Shown here: one piece after another, positions 1-5,325 of the stretch
Layout of the letters: each line of letters starts with the position of its first letter
How positions within the stretch are numbered: the first letter of the stretch is position 1
NCBI GenBank assembly: GCA_021847625.1
Contig: JAJZQK010000262.1
Location: 1-5,800, forward strand
Reading direction: 5' to 3'
Length of the DNA: 5,800 nucleotides
Origin: Chloroflexota bacterium
GTDB taxonomy: Bacteria > Chloroflexota > FW602-bin22 > JAMCYS01
Position numbers and translations under genes: made by a program
Notes under the pieces: generated by a model
Told to the model about the DNA's origin: nothing
Databases searched by the model: none
Seen by the model: the letters and a program-made list of their open reading frames with translations, nothing else

Positions 1-738
1 CGCGCCGCGGCCGGGGCGCTGGCTGCCGCCGCTTCCGCGGGCAAGGACGAACTCGTCCCCGTCTCGGCCGTGCGGCGAATAATCGCCGACCACATGGTGC
101 GCAGCGTGCGCGAGGCGCCCCACGCCACCACCACCTTCGAGGTGGACATGTCGCGGGTGGTCAAGTGGCGGGAGGCGGCGCGCGAGCAGTTTCGCCAGCG
201 GGAAGGGGTCGACCTCACCTACCTGCCGGTGGTCGTGCGGGCCACGGCGGAGGCGCTCAAGGCCAACCCGCTGCTCAACTCCACCTGGTCGTCCGAGGGC
301 ATCGTCGTCAAGCAGGAGATCAACATCGGCGTCGCCGTGGCTCTGGATGACGGCCTGATCGTGCCGGTGATCAAGCAGGCCGACCGCAAGGGCCTGGCGG
401 ACCTCGCCCGCGCGGCGGCGGACCTGGCGGCGCGGGCGCGGGCCAACAAGCTGGCGGTGAGCGACGTGCAGGGCGGCACGTTCACCGTGAACAACCCGGG
501 CGTCTTCGGCACGCTGGTCTCGGCGCCCATCATCAACTACCCGCAGGCCGCTATACTAAGTATGGAGGGCATCGCCAAACGGGCAGTGGTCATTGACGAC
601 GCCATTGCCATCCGGCCGATGATGAACGTCTGTCTGTCCTTCGACCACCGGGTGATGGATGGCCTCCAGGCCGCCCGCTTCTTGCAGGCGGTCAAGCAGT
701 ACCTGGAAACGTTCGACGGTGCCAAAGAGTGGAGTTAG
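1..738 (+). CDS. 2-oxo acid dehydrogenase E2 (dihydrolipoamide acyltransferase), 3' part
   Basis: This is the C-terminal catalytic domain of an E2 acyltransferase, the core of a pyruvate-, 2-oxoglutarate- or branched-chain-type dehydrogenase complex; it passes the acyl group from lipoyl-lysine to CoA. The reading frame is open from base 1, so the gene starts upstream; the GTG at 70 lies inside the conserved start of the catalytic domain (VRRIIADHM) and is not the true start. The first 20 or so visible residues are Ala-rich, like the flexible linker before this domain. The active-site motif FDHRVMDG is at nt 640-663, with the catalytic His codon at 646 and Asp at 658. NPGVFGT and the PQAAILSMEGI stretch are also family hallmarks. 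The lipoyl and subunit-binding domains are outside the window. The substrate class cannot be decided from this fragment. lipA follows 18 nt later, which supports a lipoate-dependent complex made together with its cofactor enzymes. Confidence 0.95.
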   Translation, partial: RAAAGALAAAASAGKDELVPVSAVRRIIADHMVRSVREAPHATTTFEVDMSRVVKWREAAREQFRQREGVDLTYLPVVVRATAEALKANPLLNSTWSSEGIVVKQEINIGVAVALDDGLIVPVIKQADRKGLADLARAAADLAARARANKLAVSDVQGGTFTVNNPGVFGTLVSAPIINYPQAAILSMEGIAKRAVVIDDAIAIRPMMNVCLSFDHRVMDGLQAARFLQAVKQYLETFDGAKEWS

Positions 739-756
739 AAATCTGGGTGGGTGTGA

Positions 757-1635
757 ATGGCGGTAAAGCGACCGGACTGGCTTAAGGTTAGGTTCTCCAA
801 TGGCCCCAACTACCAGGAAGTGAAGGGCCTGCTGCGGGGCATGGCGCTGCACACGGTGTGCGAGGAGGCGCATTGCCCCAATATCGGCGAGTGCTTCGAG
901 AGTCGCACCGCCACTTTCCTCATCCTGGGCAACGTCTGCAGCCGCGGTTGCCGCTTCTGCGCCGTGGAGCACGGGCGCCCCTCCGGTCTGGACGAGGAGG
1001 AGCCGGCCCGCGTGGCCGAGGCCGTGCGCCAGCTGAGCTTGCGCTACGTGGTGGTCACCTCCGTCACTCGCGACGACCTGCCCGACGGCGGCGCCGCCAT
1101 CTTCGCCGCCACCATCCGCGAGGTGCGTCGGGCCAGCCCCGACTGCGGCATCGAAGTGCTGATCCCCGATTTCGGCGGCTCGCGGGAGGCTCTGGCCGCG
1201 GTGATGGCCGCTCGCCCGGACATCCTCAATCACAACGTCGAAACAGTGCCCGGCCTCTACCGGCGCGTGCGCCCTCAGGCCGACTACGCCCGTTCGCTGG
1301 CGCTGCTGGGCCGGGCTAAGGAGATGGACGCCAGCGTGTTCACCAAGTCGGGCGTGATGGTGGGCGTGGGCGAGACCTGGGACCAGCTGTTGGCCCTGAT
1401 GGCCGACCTCGCCGCCGTCGGTTGCGACATCCTCACCATCGGCCAGTATCTGGCGCCCAGCTCCCGGCATCTGCCCATCGAGCGCTACTACGCGCCGGAG
1501 GAGTTCGCCGCGCTCAAGGCCGAGGGCGAGCGCCTGGGTCTGCGCCACGTCGAGGCGGCGCCTCTGGTGCGCAGCTCGTACCACGCCGGCCATGCCGCCT
1601 CGGCCCTCACCGGGGAGGCTGCCGGTGGTGGCTGA
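757..1635 (+). CDS. lipA: lipoyl synthase LipA
   Basis: LipA is a radical SAM enzyme that inserts sulfur at C6 and C8 of protein-bound octanoyl groups to make lipoyl cofactor on E2 and GcvH proteins. The 292-residue length is normal for the family. The N-terminal auxiliary-cluster motif CX4CX5C is present as C35, C40 and C46 ([12 protein letters not shown]). The radical SAM motif CX3CX2C is C61, C65 and C68 (CSRGCRFC). The C-terminal RSSY motif at 272-275 supplies the serine ligand of the auxiliary cluster. [12 protein letters not shown] and the HNVET and [10 protein letters not shown] stretches are also typical of LipA. ATG 757 is chosen because the protein then begins just before the conserved WLKVR segment; the Shine-Dalgarno is weak (a G-rich stretch only), so translation may depend on ribosomes finishing the E2 gene 18 nt upstream. 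All catalytic residues are intact. It overlaps lipB by about 11 nt. Confidence 0.97.
   Translation: MAVKRPDWLKVRFSNGPNYQEVKGLLRGMALHTVCEEAHCPNIGECFESRTATFLILGNVCSRGCRFCAVEHGRPSGLDEEEPARVAEAVRQLSLRYVVVTSVTRDDLPDGGAAIFAATIREVRRASPDCGIEVLIPDFGGSREALAAVMAARPDILNHNVETVPGLYRRVRPQADYARSLALLGRAKEMDASVFTKSGVMVGVGETWDQLLALMADLAAVGCDILTIGQYLAPSSRHLPIERYYAPEEFAALKAEGERLGLRHVEAAPLVRSSYHAGHAASALTGEAAGGG
1612..1618 (+). promoter_or_regulatory. ribosome binding site deciding the lipB start
   Basis: GGGGAGG lies inside the end of lipA, 6 nt before GTG 1625 and 9 nt before GTG 1628. It is the only strong Shine-Dalgarno match near the start of the lipB frame and argues against the upstream ATG at 1592. Confidence 0.7.
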
Positions 1636-2350
1636 GCCGTCCGTCCGGCCGCTGTGCGAGCTGCGCCGGCTCGGATTAGTGCGCTACAAGGTGGCCTGGG
1701 ACCGGCAGGCCGAGCTGGTGCGGGCGCGCAAGGCGGGCGAGATTCCCGACCAGCTGTTGCTGCTGGAACACCCGCACGTTTACACGCTCGGCCGTCGGGG
1801 CGAGACGGCGCACATCCTGCTGGATGCCCAGGGGCTGGCCGAGCGGGGGATAGAGGTCTTCGAGGTGGACCGCGGTGGTGACGTGACCTACCACGGGCCG
1901 GGCCAGCTCGTGGGCTACCCCATCGTCGACCTGCGCCGGCAGGGAGTGGACGCGCACCGCTACGTGCGCGGCCTGGAGGAAACCCTGATCCAGGCGCTGG
2001 CCGAATACGGAGTGGCTGCCGGCCGCAACCCCGGCTACACGGGCGTCTGGCTGGGCGAGGAGAAGATAGCCGCCATCGGCGTGCGCATCTCCGGCGGCGT
2101 CACCTCCCACGGCTTCGCCCTCAACGTCAACACCGACCTCTCCTACTTCGCCGGCATCGTGCCCTGCGGCATCGTCGGCAAGGGGGTCACCTCGCTGGCG
2201 CGGGTGCTGGGCCGGCCGGTGCCATTGGGCGAGGTGGCCGCCGCGGTCGCCCGGCGCTTCGCGGCGGTGTTCGAGCTGGAGATAGTGGAGGCGGGGGCAC
2301 TCACTGTGCCTTCTCCTAAGGGGAGTCCAGGGGCGGACCGTTTCCAGTAG
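1625..2350 (+). CDS. lipB: octanoyl-[ACP]:protein N-octanoyltransferase LipB
   Basis: LipB transfers octanoyl from acyl carrier protein to the lipoyl-domain lysine, the step before LipA. With the GTG start at 1625 the protein has 241 residues. [12 protein letters not shown] is at residues 83-94. The catalytic Lys is K147 (GEEKIAAIG) and the catalytic Cys is C181 (VPCGI); their spacing of 34 residues equals that of K135/C169 in E. coli Lip[18 protein letters not shown] is also characteristic. The frame is open back to an ATG at 1592, but nothing like a ribosome site precedes it, whereas GGGGAGG at 1612-1618 sits 6 nt before GTG 1625 (9 nt before GTG 1628). The start therefore lies inside lipA, an arrangement typical of translational coupling. 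Residues after about 215 ([14 protein letters not shown] end) look like a non-conserved tail. Function is very secure; the start is inferred. Confidence 0.96.
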   Translation: MVAEPSVRPLCELRRLGLVRYKVAWDRQAELVRARKAGEIPDQLLLLEHPHVYTLGRRGETAHILLDAQGLAERGIEVFEVDRGGDVTYHGPGQLVGYPIVDLRRQGVDAHRYVRGLEETLIQALAEYGVAAGRNPGYTGVWLGEEKIAAIGVRISGGVTSHGFALNVNTDLSYFAGIVPCGIVGKGVTSLARVLGRPVPLGEVAAAVARRFAAVFELEIVEAGALTVPSPKGSPGADRFQ

Positions 2351-2367
2351 GGGGGCGCGGTGGGGTC

Positions 2368-2389
2368 GCCCGGGGCTCGAGCCCCGGGC
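2368..2389. terminator. 22-nt perfect palindrome after lipB
   Basis: Two perfectly complementary 11-nt halves (left half GCCCGGGGCTC, right half GAGCCCCGGGC) begin 17 nt after the lipB stop. As RNA this would be a very stable hairpin at the natural end of the E2-lipA-lipB operon. No T-tract follows, so it is not a classical intrinsic terminator; it could act as an RNA 3'-end stabiliser, a pause site, or simply be a GC-rich palindromic repeat. Seen directly; role inferred. Confidence 0.35.
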
Positions 2390-2400
2390 TCAGTGCACAA

Positions 2401-2419
2401 AGCCTCCTAGAAGGAGGCT
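2401..2419. repeat. 8-bp hairpin AGCCTCCT/AGGAGGCT
   Basis: A perfect 8-bp inverted repeat with a 3-nt loop (AGA). One arm contains AAGGAGG-like Shine-Dalgarno sequence and the other its complement, but no start codon is placed to use it. A similar string, GCCTCCCTAGAA, recurs at 4194-4205 in the peroxiredoxin leader. Confidence 0.5.
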
Positions 2420-2470
2420 GGGAAACGTGCCCAGCTGGCTTCAGTCGGCTTCGTTTCTTCAGCCCGGTGC

Positions 2471-2495
2471 CTCAGCGCCGGGCGCCGGCGCTGAG
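2471..2495. repeat. 11-bp inverted repeat in the lipB to pfpI-like gap
   Basis: CTCAGCGCCGG and its exact reverse complement CCGGCGCTGAG are separated by 3 nt (GCG). There is no adjacent T-tract. It is one of several GC-rich hairpins in the 294-nt gap 2351-2644, which otherwise holds no supported gene: the 73-codon frame at 2427-2648 has no good ribosome site, low-complexity composition, and runs into the next gene. Confidence 0.5.
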
Positions 2496-2515
2496 TCGGC
2501 CCTGCGGGGCCTGGC

Positions 2516-2564
2516 GGGCGGGGTATCCGACGCTACGCTCTGGACAGGCGTGCCCCGCCCCTAC
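2516..2564. repeat. imperfect palindromic element, copy 1
   Basis: GGGCGGGG (2516-2523) pairs with CCCCGCCC (2553-2560), and TCC/GGA can pair further inside. Its right arm ends in CCCGCCCCTAC (2554-2564), an 11-nt string that recurs exactly at 3203-3213 in the next intergenic gap. The two look like members of one dispersed GC-rich intergenic repeat family; such elements are common in large GC-rich bacterial genomes. Relationship is inferred from the shared string and the shared hairpin form. Confidence 0.4.
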
Positions 2565-2644
2565 GAAACGGGGGGACCGCGGGTGTCGGCCCGGCCCAGG
2601 CTGAAGCTGGGCGCCCGCACTATCATAACAACGGAGGACAAGCG

Positions 2645-3169
2645 ATGAGCCTGAAGGGCAAGAAAGTGGCCGTGATGGCCGAGAACCTGTACGACGACCG
2701 GGAGCTGTGGTATCCCCTGATCCGCCTGCGCGAGGAGGAGGCCGAAGTTCACGTGGTCGCCCCCGCCAAGGGCGGCACCTACAAGAGCAAGAATGGCCTG
2801 GAGGTGACGGCCGACACGGCCGCGGCCGAGGCCAACCCCGCCGAGTTCGACGCCGTGATTATTCCGGGCGGCTATTCGCCCGACCTGATGCGCCGCACCC
2901 CGGCGATGGTAGGGTTCGTGCGCGGCGCCTTCCAGCAGGGCAAGGTCGTGGCCGCCATCTGCCACGCCGGCTGGATGCTGGTCTCGGCCGGCGTGCTCAA
3001 GGGCAAGACGATCACCAGCTTCTACAGCATCAAGGACGACGTCGTCGCCGCCGGGGCCGAGTGGGTCGACCGCGAGGTCGTGCGCGATGGCAACCTCATC
3101 ACCTCGCGCAATCCCAACGACCTGCCGGCCTTCTGCCGCACCATCATCGCGGCCCTGGCCGAGAAGTAG
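2645..3169 (+). CDS. DJ-1/PfpI family protein (PfpI/YhbO-like)
   Basis: A 174-residue protein with the class I glutamine amidotransferase-like fold of the DJ-1/PfpI superfamily. Members have been reported as intracellular peptidases, glyoxalase III-type enzymes or protein/nucleotide deglycases, and the exact activity is disputed and cannot be read from sequence. The nucleophile elbow is AICHAGWML, with Cys106 followed by His107. The VIIPGGYSPD strand-turn is at 71-80, and ELWYPLIRL near residue 20 matches the PfpI N-terminal region. KDDVVAAGAEWVDREVV (130-146) and the final ITSRNPNDLPAF are typical of the PfpI branch. The acidic residue after PGG is Asp80 where archaeal PH1704 has Glu74. ATG 2645 is supported by GGAGG at 2633-2637, 7 nt upstream. 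No signal peptide or membrane segment is seen, so it is cytoplasmic. It appears to be a single-gene unit, with palindrome-rich gaps on both sides. Confidence 0.93.
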   Translation: MSLKGKKVAVMAENLYDDRELWYPLIRLREEEAEVHVVAPAKGGTYKSKNGLEVTADTAAAEANPAEFDAVIIPGGYSPDLMRRTPAMVGFVRGAFQQGKVVAAICHAGWMLVSAGVLKGKTITSFYSIKDDVVAAGAEWVDREVVRDGNLITSRNPNDLPAFCRTIIAALAEK

Positions 3170-3186
3170 TTCTCCTGCCGTAGCTC

Positions 3187-3255
3187 GGGGCGGGCACGGA
3201 GTCCCGCCCCTACTATGGGTTGAATACCGTAGGGGCCGGACTCCGTGCCGGTCCC
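3187..3255. repeat. long inverted repeat (palindromic element, copy 2)
   Basis: The left arm 3193-3213 and right arm 3229-3249 pair over 21 positions with one mismatch (3205/3237); beyond a second mismatch (3192/3250) pairing resumes at 3187-3191/3251-3255 with one G-U. The 15-nt centre can add GGT/ACC (3218-3220/3226-3228). The left arm alone can also fold as GGGGCGGG/CCCGCCCC (3187-3194/3203-3210). It starts 17 nt after the pfpI-like gene, so it could serve as a 3'-end structure, but no T-tract follows. It shares CCCGCCCCTAC with the element at 2554-2564. Best read as a dispersed palindromic repeat or a very small non-autonomous element; no target-site duplication was identified. Confidence 0.6.
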
Positions 3256-3445
3256 GTCCCAGAAGTGGCACCCGCTGGCCCTAGCATTTGGTAGCCCACC
3301 CTGGCCCCGCATGTAGACGGGTGGCCGGGGCCGAGTCCCCTGTCGGAGGACAATAGCCCGGCCACTACGGTACGTGGCCGATCGCGTGCCCAGTTTGTGT
3401 AGATCGTTCAAGTCCCAGGCTGAAGATGCAAACCCCGGAGTATGT
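3256..3445. other. structured intergenic stretch before the DUF1697 gene
   Basis: With the preceding repeat this forms a 276-nt gap (3170-3445). I see no gene in it. It holds two further hairpins: GGCCCCG (3303-3309) with CGGGGCC (3326-3332), and CGGCCAC (3359-3365) with GTGGCCG (3374-3380). The second ends 65 nt before the DUF1697 ATG and could be an operator or leader hairpin. No convincing -35/-10 pair was found. Confidence 0.4.
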
Positions 3446-4015
3446 ATGGCAGAAGGGCGCCACCGCTGGGTTGCCTTGCTCCGCGCCGTCAACGTCGGCG
3501 GCCAGGCGACGATGAGGATGGCCGACCTGCGGGCGCAGTTCGAGGCCCGCGGGCTGACTGGCGTTACCACGTACATTCAGACGGGCAACGTCCTCTTCAG
3601 CACCACCGCATCCGACCTGGAGAGCCTGGCGCGAAGCCTCGAGAAGCAGCTCGCGTCCTCTCTGGGCTATCAGGGGATGGTGTTCATCTTGTCCCCGGCG
3701 GAGTTGGCGCAGGCCGCCGCCGCCAACCCGTTCGATCCGGAGCGCCTGGACAAGGAGCAGGCCTGCCACCTGCTTTTCTTGTCCGCCCAACCGGACGTGG
3801 CTCATCGGGAGGCGCTGCTGGCGCTCCAAGGCGCGGAGTACCGCTTCGCCGTTCGCGGCAAGGTGCTGTACTACGCCTACCCCAGGACGCTCGCGGGGCG
3901 GCGCCGGACCATCAACATGGAAAGAGTGCTCGGCGTCGCCGGTACGGCCCGCGGCTGGAAGGTCGTTGCCAAACTGATCGAGCTGGCGAGCCAATCGGCA
4001 AGGGTCCAGGACTAG
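3446..4015 (+). CDS. DUF1697 family protein
   Basis: A 189-residue protein of the DUF1697 family, small cytoplasmic proteins of unknown biochemical role. The diagnostic N-terminus is VALLRAVNVGG (residues 9-19) followed by MADLRAQFEARGL and TYIQTGNVLF (42-51). The C-terminal segment RRTINMERVLGVAGTARGWKVVAKL corresponds to the family stretch that usually ends in T-x-R-N-W; here the Asn is replaced by Gly. The frame is open back to a GTG at 3374, which would add 24 residues that do not resemble the family. ATG 3446 has GGAG at 3437-3440, 5 nt upstream, and places the conserved start 8 residues in. It stands alone, with a probable terminator about 75 nt downstream and an independent promoter for the next gene. 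The family function is unknown and I assign none. Confidence 0.9.
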   Translation: MAEGRHRWVALLRAVNVGGQATMRMADLRAQFEARGLTGVTTYIQTGNVLFSTTASDLESLARSLEKQLASSLGYQGMVFILSPAELAQAAAANPFDPERLDKEQACHLLFLSAQPDVAHREALLALQGAEYRFAVRGKVLYYAYPRTLAGRRRTINMERVLGVAGTARGWKVVAKLIELASQSARVQD

Positions 4016-4039
4016 GGCAACAAGAACCCGGCAGTTGCC
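4016..4039 (+). repeat. small hairpin directly after the DUF1697 stop
   Basis: GGCAAC (4016-4021) pairs with GTTGCC (4034-4039) around a 12-nt loop, immediately after the stop codon. It lacks a T-tract, so it is at most a 3'-end structure. Confidence 0.3.
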
Positions 4040-4090
4040 ACCTCACCGTCGCCAGCGCCACGCCTAGCGACACGGAGTAGGCGCGCGGCC

Positions 4091-4107
4091 AGGCGGCTCG
4101 CCTTTTT
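4091..4107 (+). terminator. candidate intrinsic terminator after the DUF1697 gene
   Basis: AGGCG (4091-4095) and CGCCT (4099-4103) form a 5-bp stem with a 3-nt loop, and the stem runs into five T residues (4103-4107). The stem is short, but GC-rich stem plus T-run is the intrinsic terminator layout. It separates the DUF1697 gene from the promoter at 4139. Confidence 0.55.
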
Positions 4108-4138
4108 GGCTGCTCGACCCTATTTTTACCGTCCGCAT

Positions 4139-4167
4139 TTGACAAAGTGCCTCCGCCTGCTTAAATT
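4139..4167 (+). promoter_or_regulatory. sigma70-type promoter of the peroxiredoxin operon
   Basis: An exact TTGACA (-35, 4139-4144) is followed after a 17-nt spacer by TAAATT (-10, 4162-4167; four of six match TATAAT). The segment is locally AT-rich in a GC-rich neighbourhood, lies on the coding strand, and predicts a transcription start near 4174 and a leader of about 95 nt before the ATG at 4270. This is the clearest promoter in the window. No operator palindrome overlapping it was recognised. Confidence 0.8.
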
Positions 4168-4173
4168 GAATGG

Positions 4174-4250
4174 TAGGGAGGCTAATGGCTGACGCCTCCC
4201 TAGAAAACGGGACGACCGCACGCTTCGCCACTGGGGTGCGGGGCGGTCGG
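4174..4250 (+). promoter_or_regulatory. structured 5' leader of the peroxiredoxin mRNA
   Basis: Hairpin 1 pairs TAGGGAGGC (4174-4182) with GCCTCCCTA (4194-4202) over 9 bp with an 11-nt loop, beginning about where transcription should start. Hairpin 2 pairs CGACCGC (4213-4219) with GCGGTCG (4243-4249); an alternative stem CCGCAC/GTGCGG (4216-4221/4236-4241) shares bases with it, so the two are mutually exclusive. The CCTCC of hairpin 1 (4195-4199) is complementary to the GGAGG of the ribosome site (4259-4263). It matches no riboswitch class I can recognise. It may simply protect the 5' end, or it may control translation. Structure is seen; function is inferred. Confidence 0.45.
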
Positions 4251-4257
4251 TTGCTCG

Positions 4258-4263
4258 AGGAGG
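4258..4263 (+). promoter_or_regulatory. peroxiredoxin ribosome binding site
   Basis: AGGAGG sits 6 nt before ATG 4270, near-ideal strength and spacing, consistent with a highly translated gene. The 5-nt core can pair with the leader at 4195-4199. Confidence 0.75.
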
Positions 4264-4269
4264 AGAATC

Positions 4270-4923
4270 ATGGAGCAGACCGAGACCACCAAGGTGAGCC
4301 TGCCGCGACTCGGCGAAGCCGCGCCGGCCTTCGAGGCCGTGACCACGATGGGCACTCTGCGTCTGGAAGACTTCAAGGGCCGCTGGCTCATTCTGTTTTC
4401 CCATCCGGCCGATTTCACCCCCGTTTGCACCACGGAGTTTGTGGCTTTTGCCAACATCTACGACGATCTGCGGAAGCGCAACGTCGACTTGCTCGGCCTG
4501 AGCATCGACAGCGTCTATTCCCACATCGCCTGGGTGCGCAACATCGAGGAGAAGCTGGGCGTCAAGATCCCCTTCCCCGTCATCGCCGACCTCAACAAAG
4601 AGGTGGCCACGGCCTACGGCATGATCCATCCCGGCCAGAGCAAGACGGAGACGAGCCGCTGCGTCTTCTTCATCGACCCGGAGCAGAAGGTGCGGGCGAT
4701 GGTCTACTATCCGCTGACCACGGGCCGCAATATGGACGAATTCTTGCGGGTGATTGACGCCCTGCAGACGGCCGACGCCAACAAGGTGGCGACGCCGGCC
4801 AACTGGCGTCCTGGCCAGCCGGTCATCATCCCCACGCCGGCCACCGTGGAGGACGCCGAAGAACGGGTGGCCACGCCGGGTATCGAGTGCGTGGACTGGT
4901 ACCTCTGCCGCAAGAAGCTGTAG
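4270..4923 (+). CDS. peroxiredoxin, Prx6 (1-Cys / archaeal AhpC-type) family
   Basis: A thiol peroxidase that reduces hydrogen peroxide and alkyl hydroperoxides in the cytoplasm. At 217 residues it has the length of archaeal and bacterial Prx6-type enzymes. The peroxidatic site is HPADFTPVCTTE: His45, Pro46, Thr50 and Cys53 form the PxxxTxxC motif, and Arg130 (TSR, followed by Cys131) is the conserved active-site arginine. The long C-terminal domain typical of Prx6 is present (YPLTTGRNMDEFLRVIDALQ, then NWRPGQPVIIPT). The tail GIECVDWYLCRKKL carries Cys207 and Cys213 in a CX5C arrangement, like the C50/C207/C213 set of Aeropyrum pernix thioredoxin peroxidase; the pattern suggests more than a pure 1-Cys mechanism. 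It is the first gene after the strong promoter and leader at 4139-4250, and is followed 25 nt later by a winged-helix gene. No reductase partner is visible. Confidence 0.95.
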   Translation: MEQTETTKVSLPRLGEAAPAFEAVTTMGTLRLEDFKGRWLILFSHPADFTPVCTTEFVAFANIYDDLRKRNVDLLGLSIDSVYSHIAWVRNIEEKLGVKIPFPVIADLNKEVATAYGMIHPGQSKTETSRCVFFIDPEQKVRAMVYYPLTTGRNMDEFLRVIDALQTADANKVATPANWRPGQPVIIPTPATVEDAEERVATPGIECVDWYLCRKKL

Positions 4924-4948
4924 GCCGAGCGGACAAGGAGACAAAGCG

Positions 4949-5218
4949 ATGCCTTGCGTGAGGGCGGACGGGGAACCGACCCGTCCGGGAATGGATATAC
5001 TGCGCGCCCTGGCGGCGGGGGCGCGTACCGCTGAGGAAGTAGCCGGCGAGTCCGGCCTGCCGCTGTTCCGCGTGCGTGGCGGCCTGCGCGAGCTGGCGGA
5101 GGCCGGCTTCGTCCAGCCGCTGGACTACTTCAACTACGCGCTGACGGCGAGCGGCGCCGAGAGGACGCGGCAGGGACTGACGCCGCCGCCGCCGCGACCG
5201 CGGCCGCTGCCCCTCTGA
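4949..5218 (+). CDS. small winged-helix-turn-helix protein, probable regulator
   Basis: An 89-residue protein that reads as a single winged-helix DNA-binding domain. Predicted helices run over about 14-23 (GMDILRALAAG), 27-34 (TAEEVAGESG) and 38-52 (recognition helix, FRVRGGLRELAEAGF), followed by a wing ending in NYALTASGAERT, the YxLTxxG pattern of MarR/ArsR/PadR-like folds. A proline-rich tail (79-89) ends it. ATG 4949 is chosen because AAGGAG at 4935-4940 lies 8 nt upstream; the frame is open further back but only as the shadow of the peroxiredoxin gene. It starts 25 nt after the peroxiredoxin stop and is followed by a terminator, so the two form a bicistronic operon. It has one cysteine (Cys3), so a two-Cys sensor mechanism within one chain is not possible. 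It may regulate the peroxiredoxin promoter; this is inferred from position only. I do not recognise a named family. Confidence 0.8.
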   Translation: MPCVRADGEPTRPGMDILRALAAGARTAEEVAGESGLPLFRVRGGLRELAEAGFVQPLDYFNYALTASGAERTRQGLTPPPPRPRPLPL

Positions 5219-5239
5219 GCCGTCCGCGCCGCGTTCCCC

Positions 5240-5273
5240 GGCCCCTCGGGCGCCCCGCCCGAGGGGCCTTCTT
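5240..5273 (+). terminator. intrinsic terminator of the peroxiredoxin-wHTH operon
   Basis: A perfect 12-bp stem (GGCCCCTCGGGC 5240-5251 with GCCCGAGGGGCC 5257-5268) with a 5-nt loop is followed by TTCTT. It begins 21 nt after the wHTH stop. The T-run is short but only present on the + strand side, so it acts for the rightward operon and keeps it from reading into the CRISPR array. Confidence 0.8.
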
Positions 5274-5325
5274 GCGCTGGTCCGTACCCCGAACCGTGGC
5301 CGGAGGGTGCGTGCCGGCCTCGGCG

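Noticed and set aside
552..557. TATACT resembling a -10 box within the E2 gene, as a possible internal promoter for lipA
   Set aside because: No -35-like hexamer lies 16-18 nt upstream (ATCATC instead) and it encodes conserved E2 sequence.
556..1593. 345-codon open frame on the minus strand opposite the E2 end and lipA
   Set aside because: It is antisense to two genes with intact, unmistakable catalytic motifs, has a Gly/Ala/His-rich composition typical of a reverse frame in GC-rich DNA, and shows no recognisable domain.
1592..1624. Upstream ATG start for lipB
   Set aside because: No Shine-Dalgarno precedes it and the added residues are not LipB-like, while GTG 1625 has GGGGAGG at ideal spacing.
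2601..2629. CTGAAG and CATAAC with 17-nt spacing as a promoter for the PfpI-like gene
   Set aside because: The -35 matches only three of six bases and the start site would fall at the ribosome binding site; support is too weak.
3345..3350. GGAGGA Shine-Dalgarno-like string in the intergenic gap
   Set aside because: No start codon with an open frame follows at suitable spacing.
3374..3445. Upstream GTG start for the DUF1697 gene
   Set aside because: It lies inside a hairpin arm, lacks a ribosome site, and adds 24 residues unlike the family.
3365..3994. 209-codon minus-strand open frame opposite the DUF1697 gene
   Set aside because: A reverse-frame shadow; the + strand frame carries the conserved family motifs and a ribosome site.
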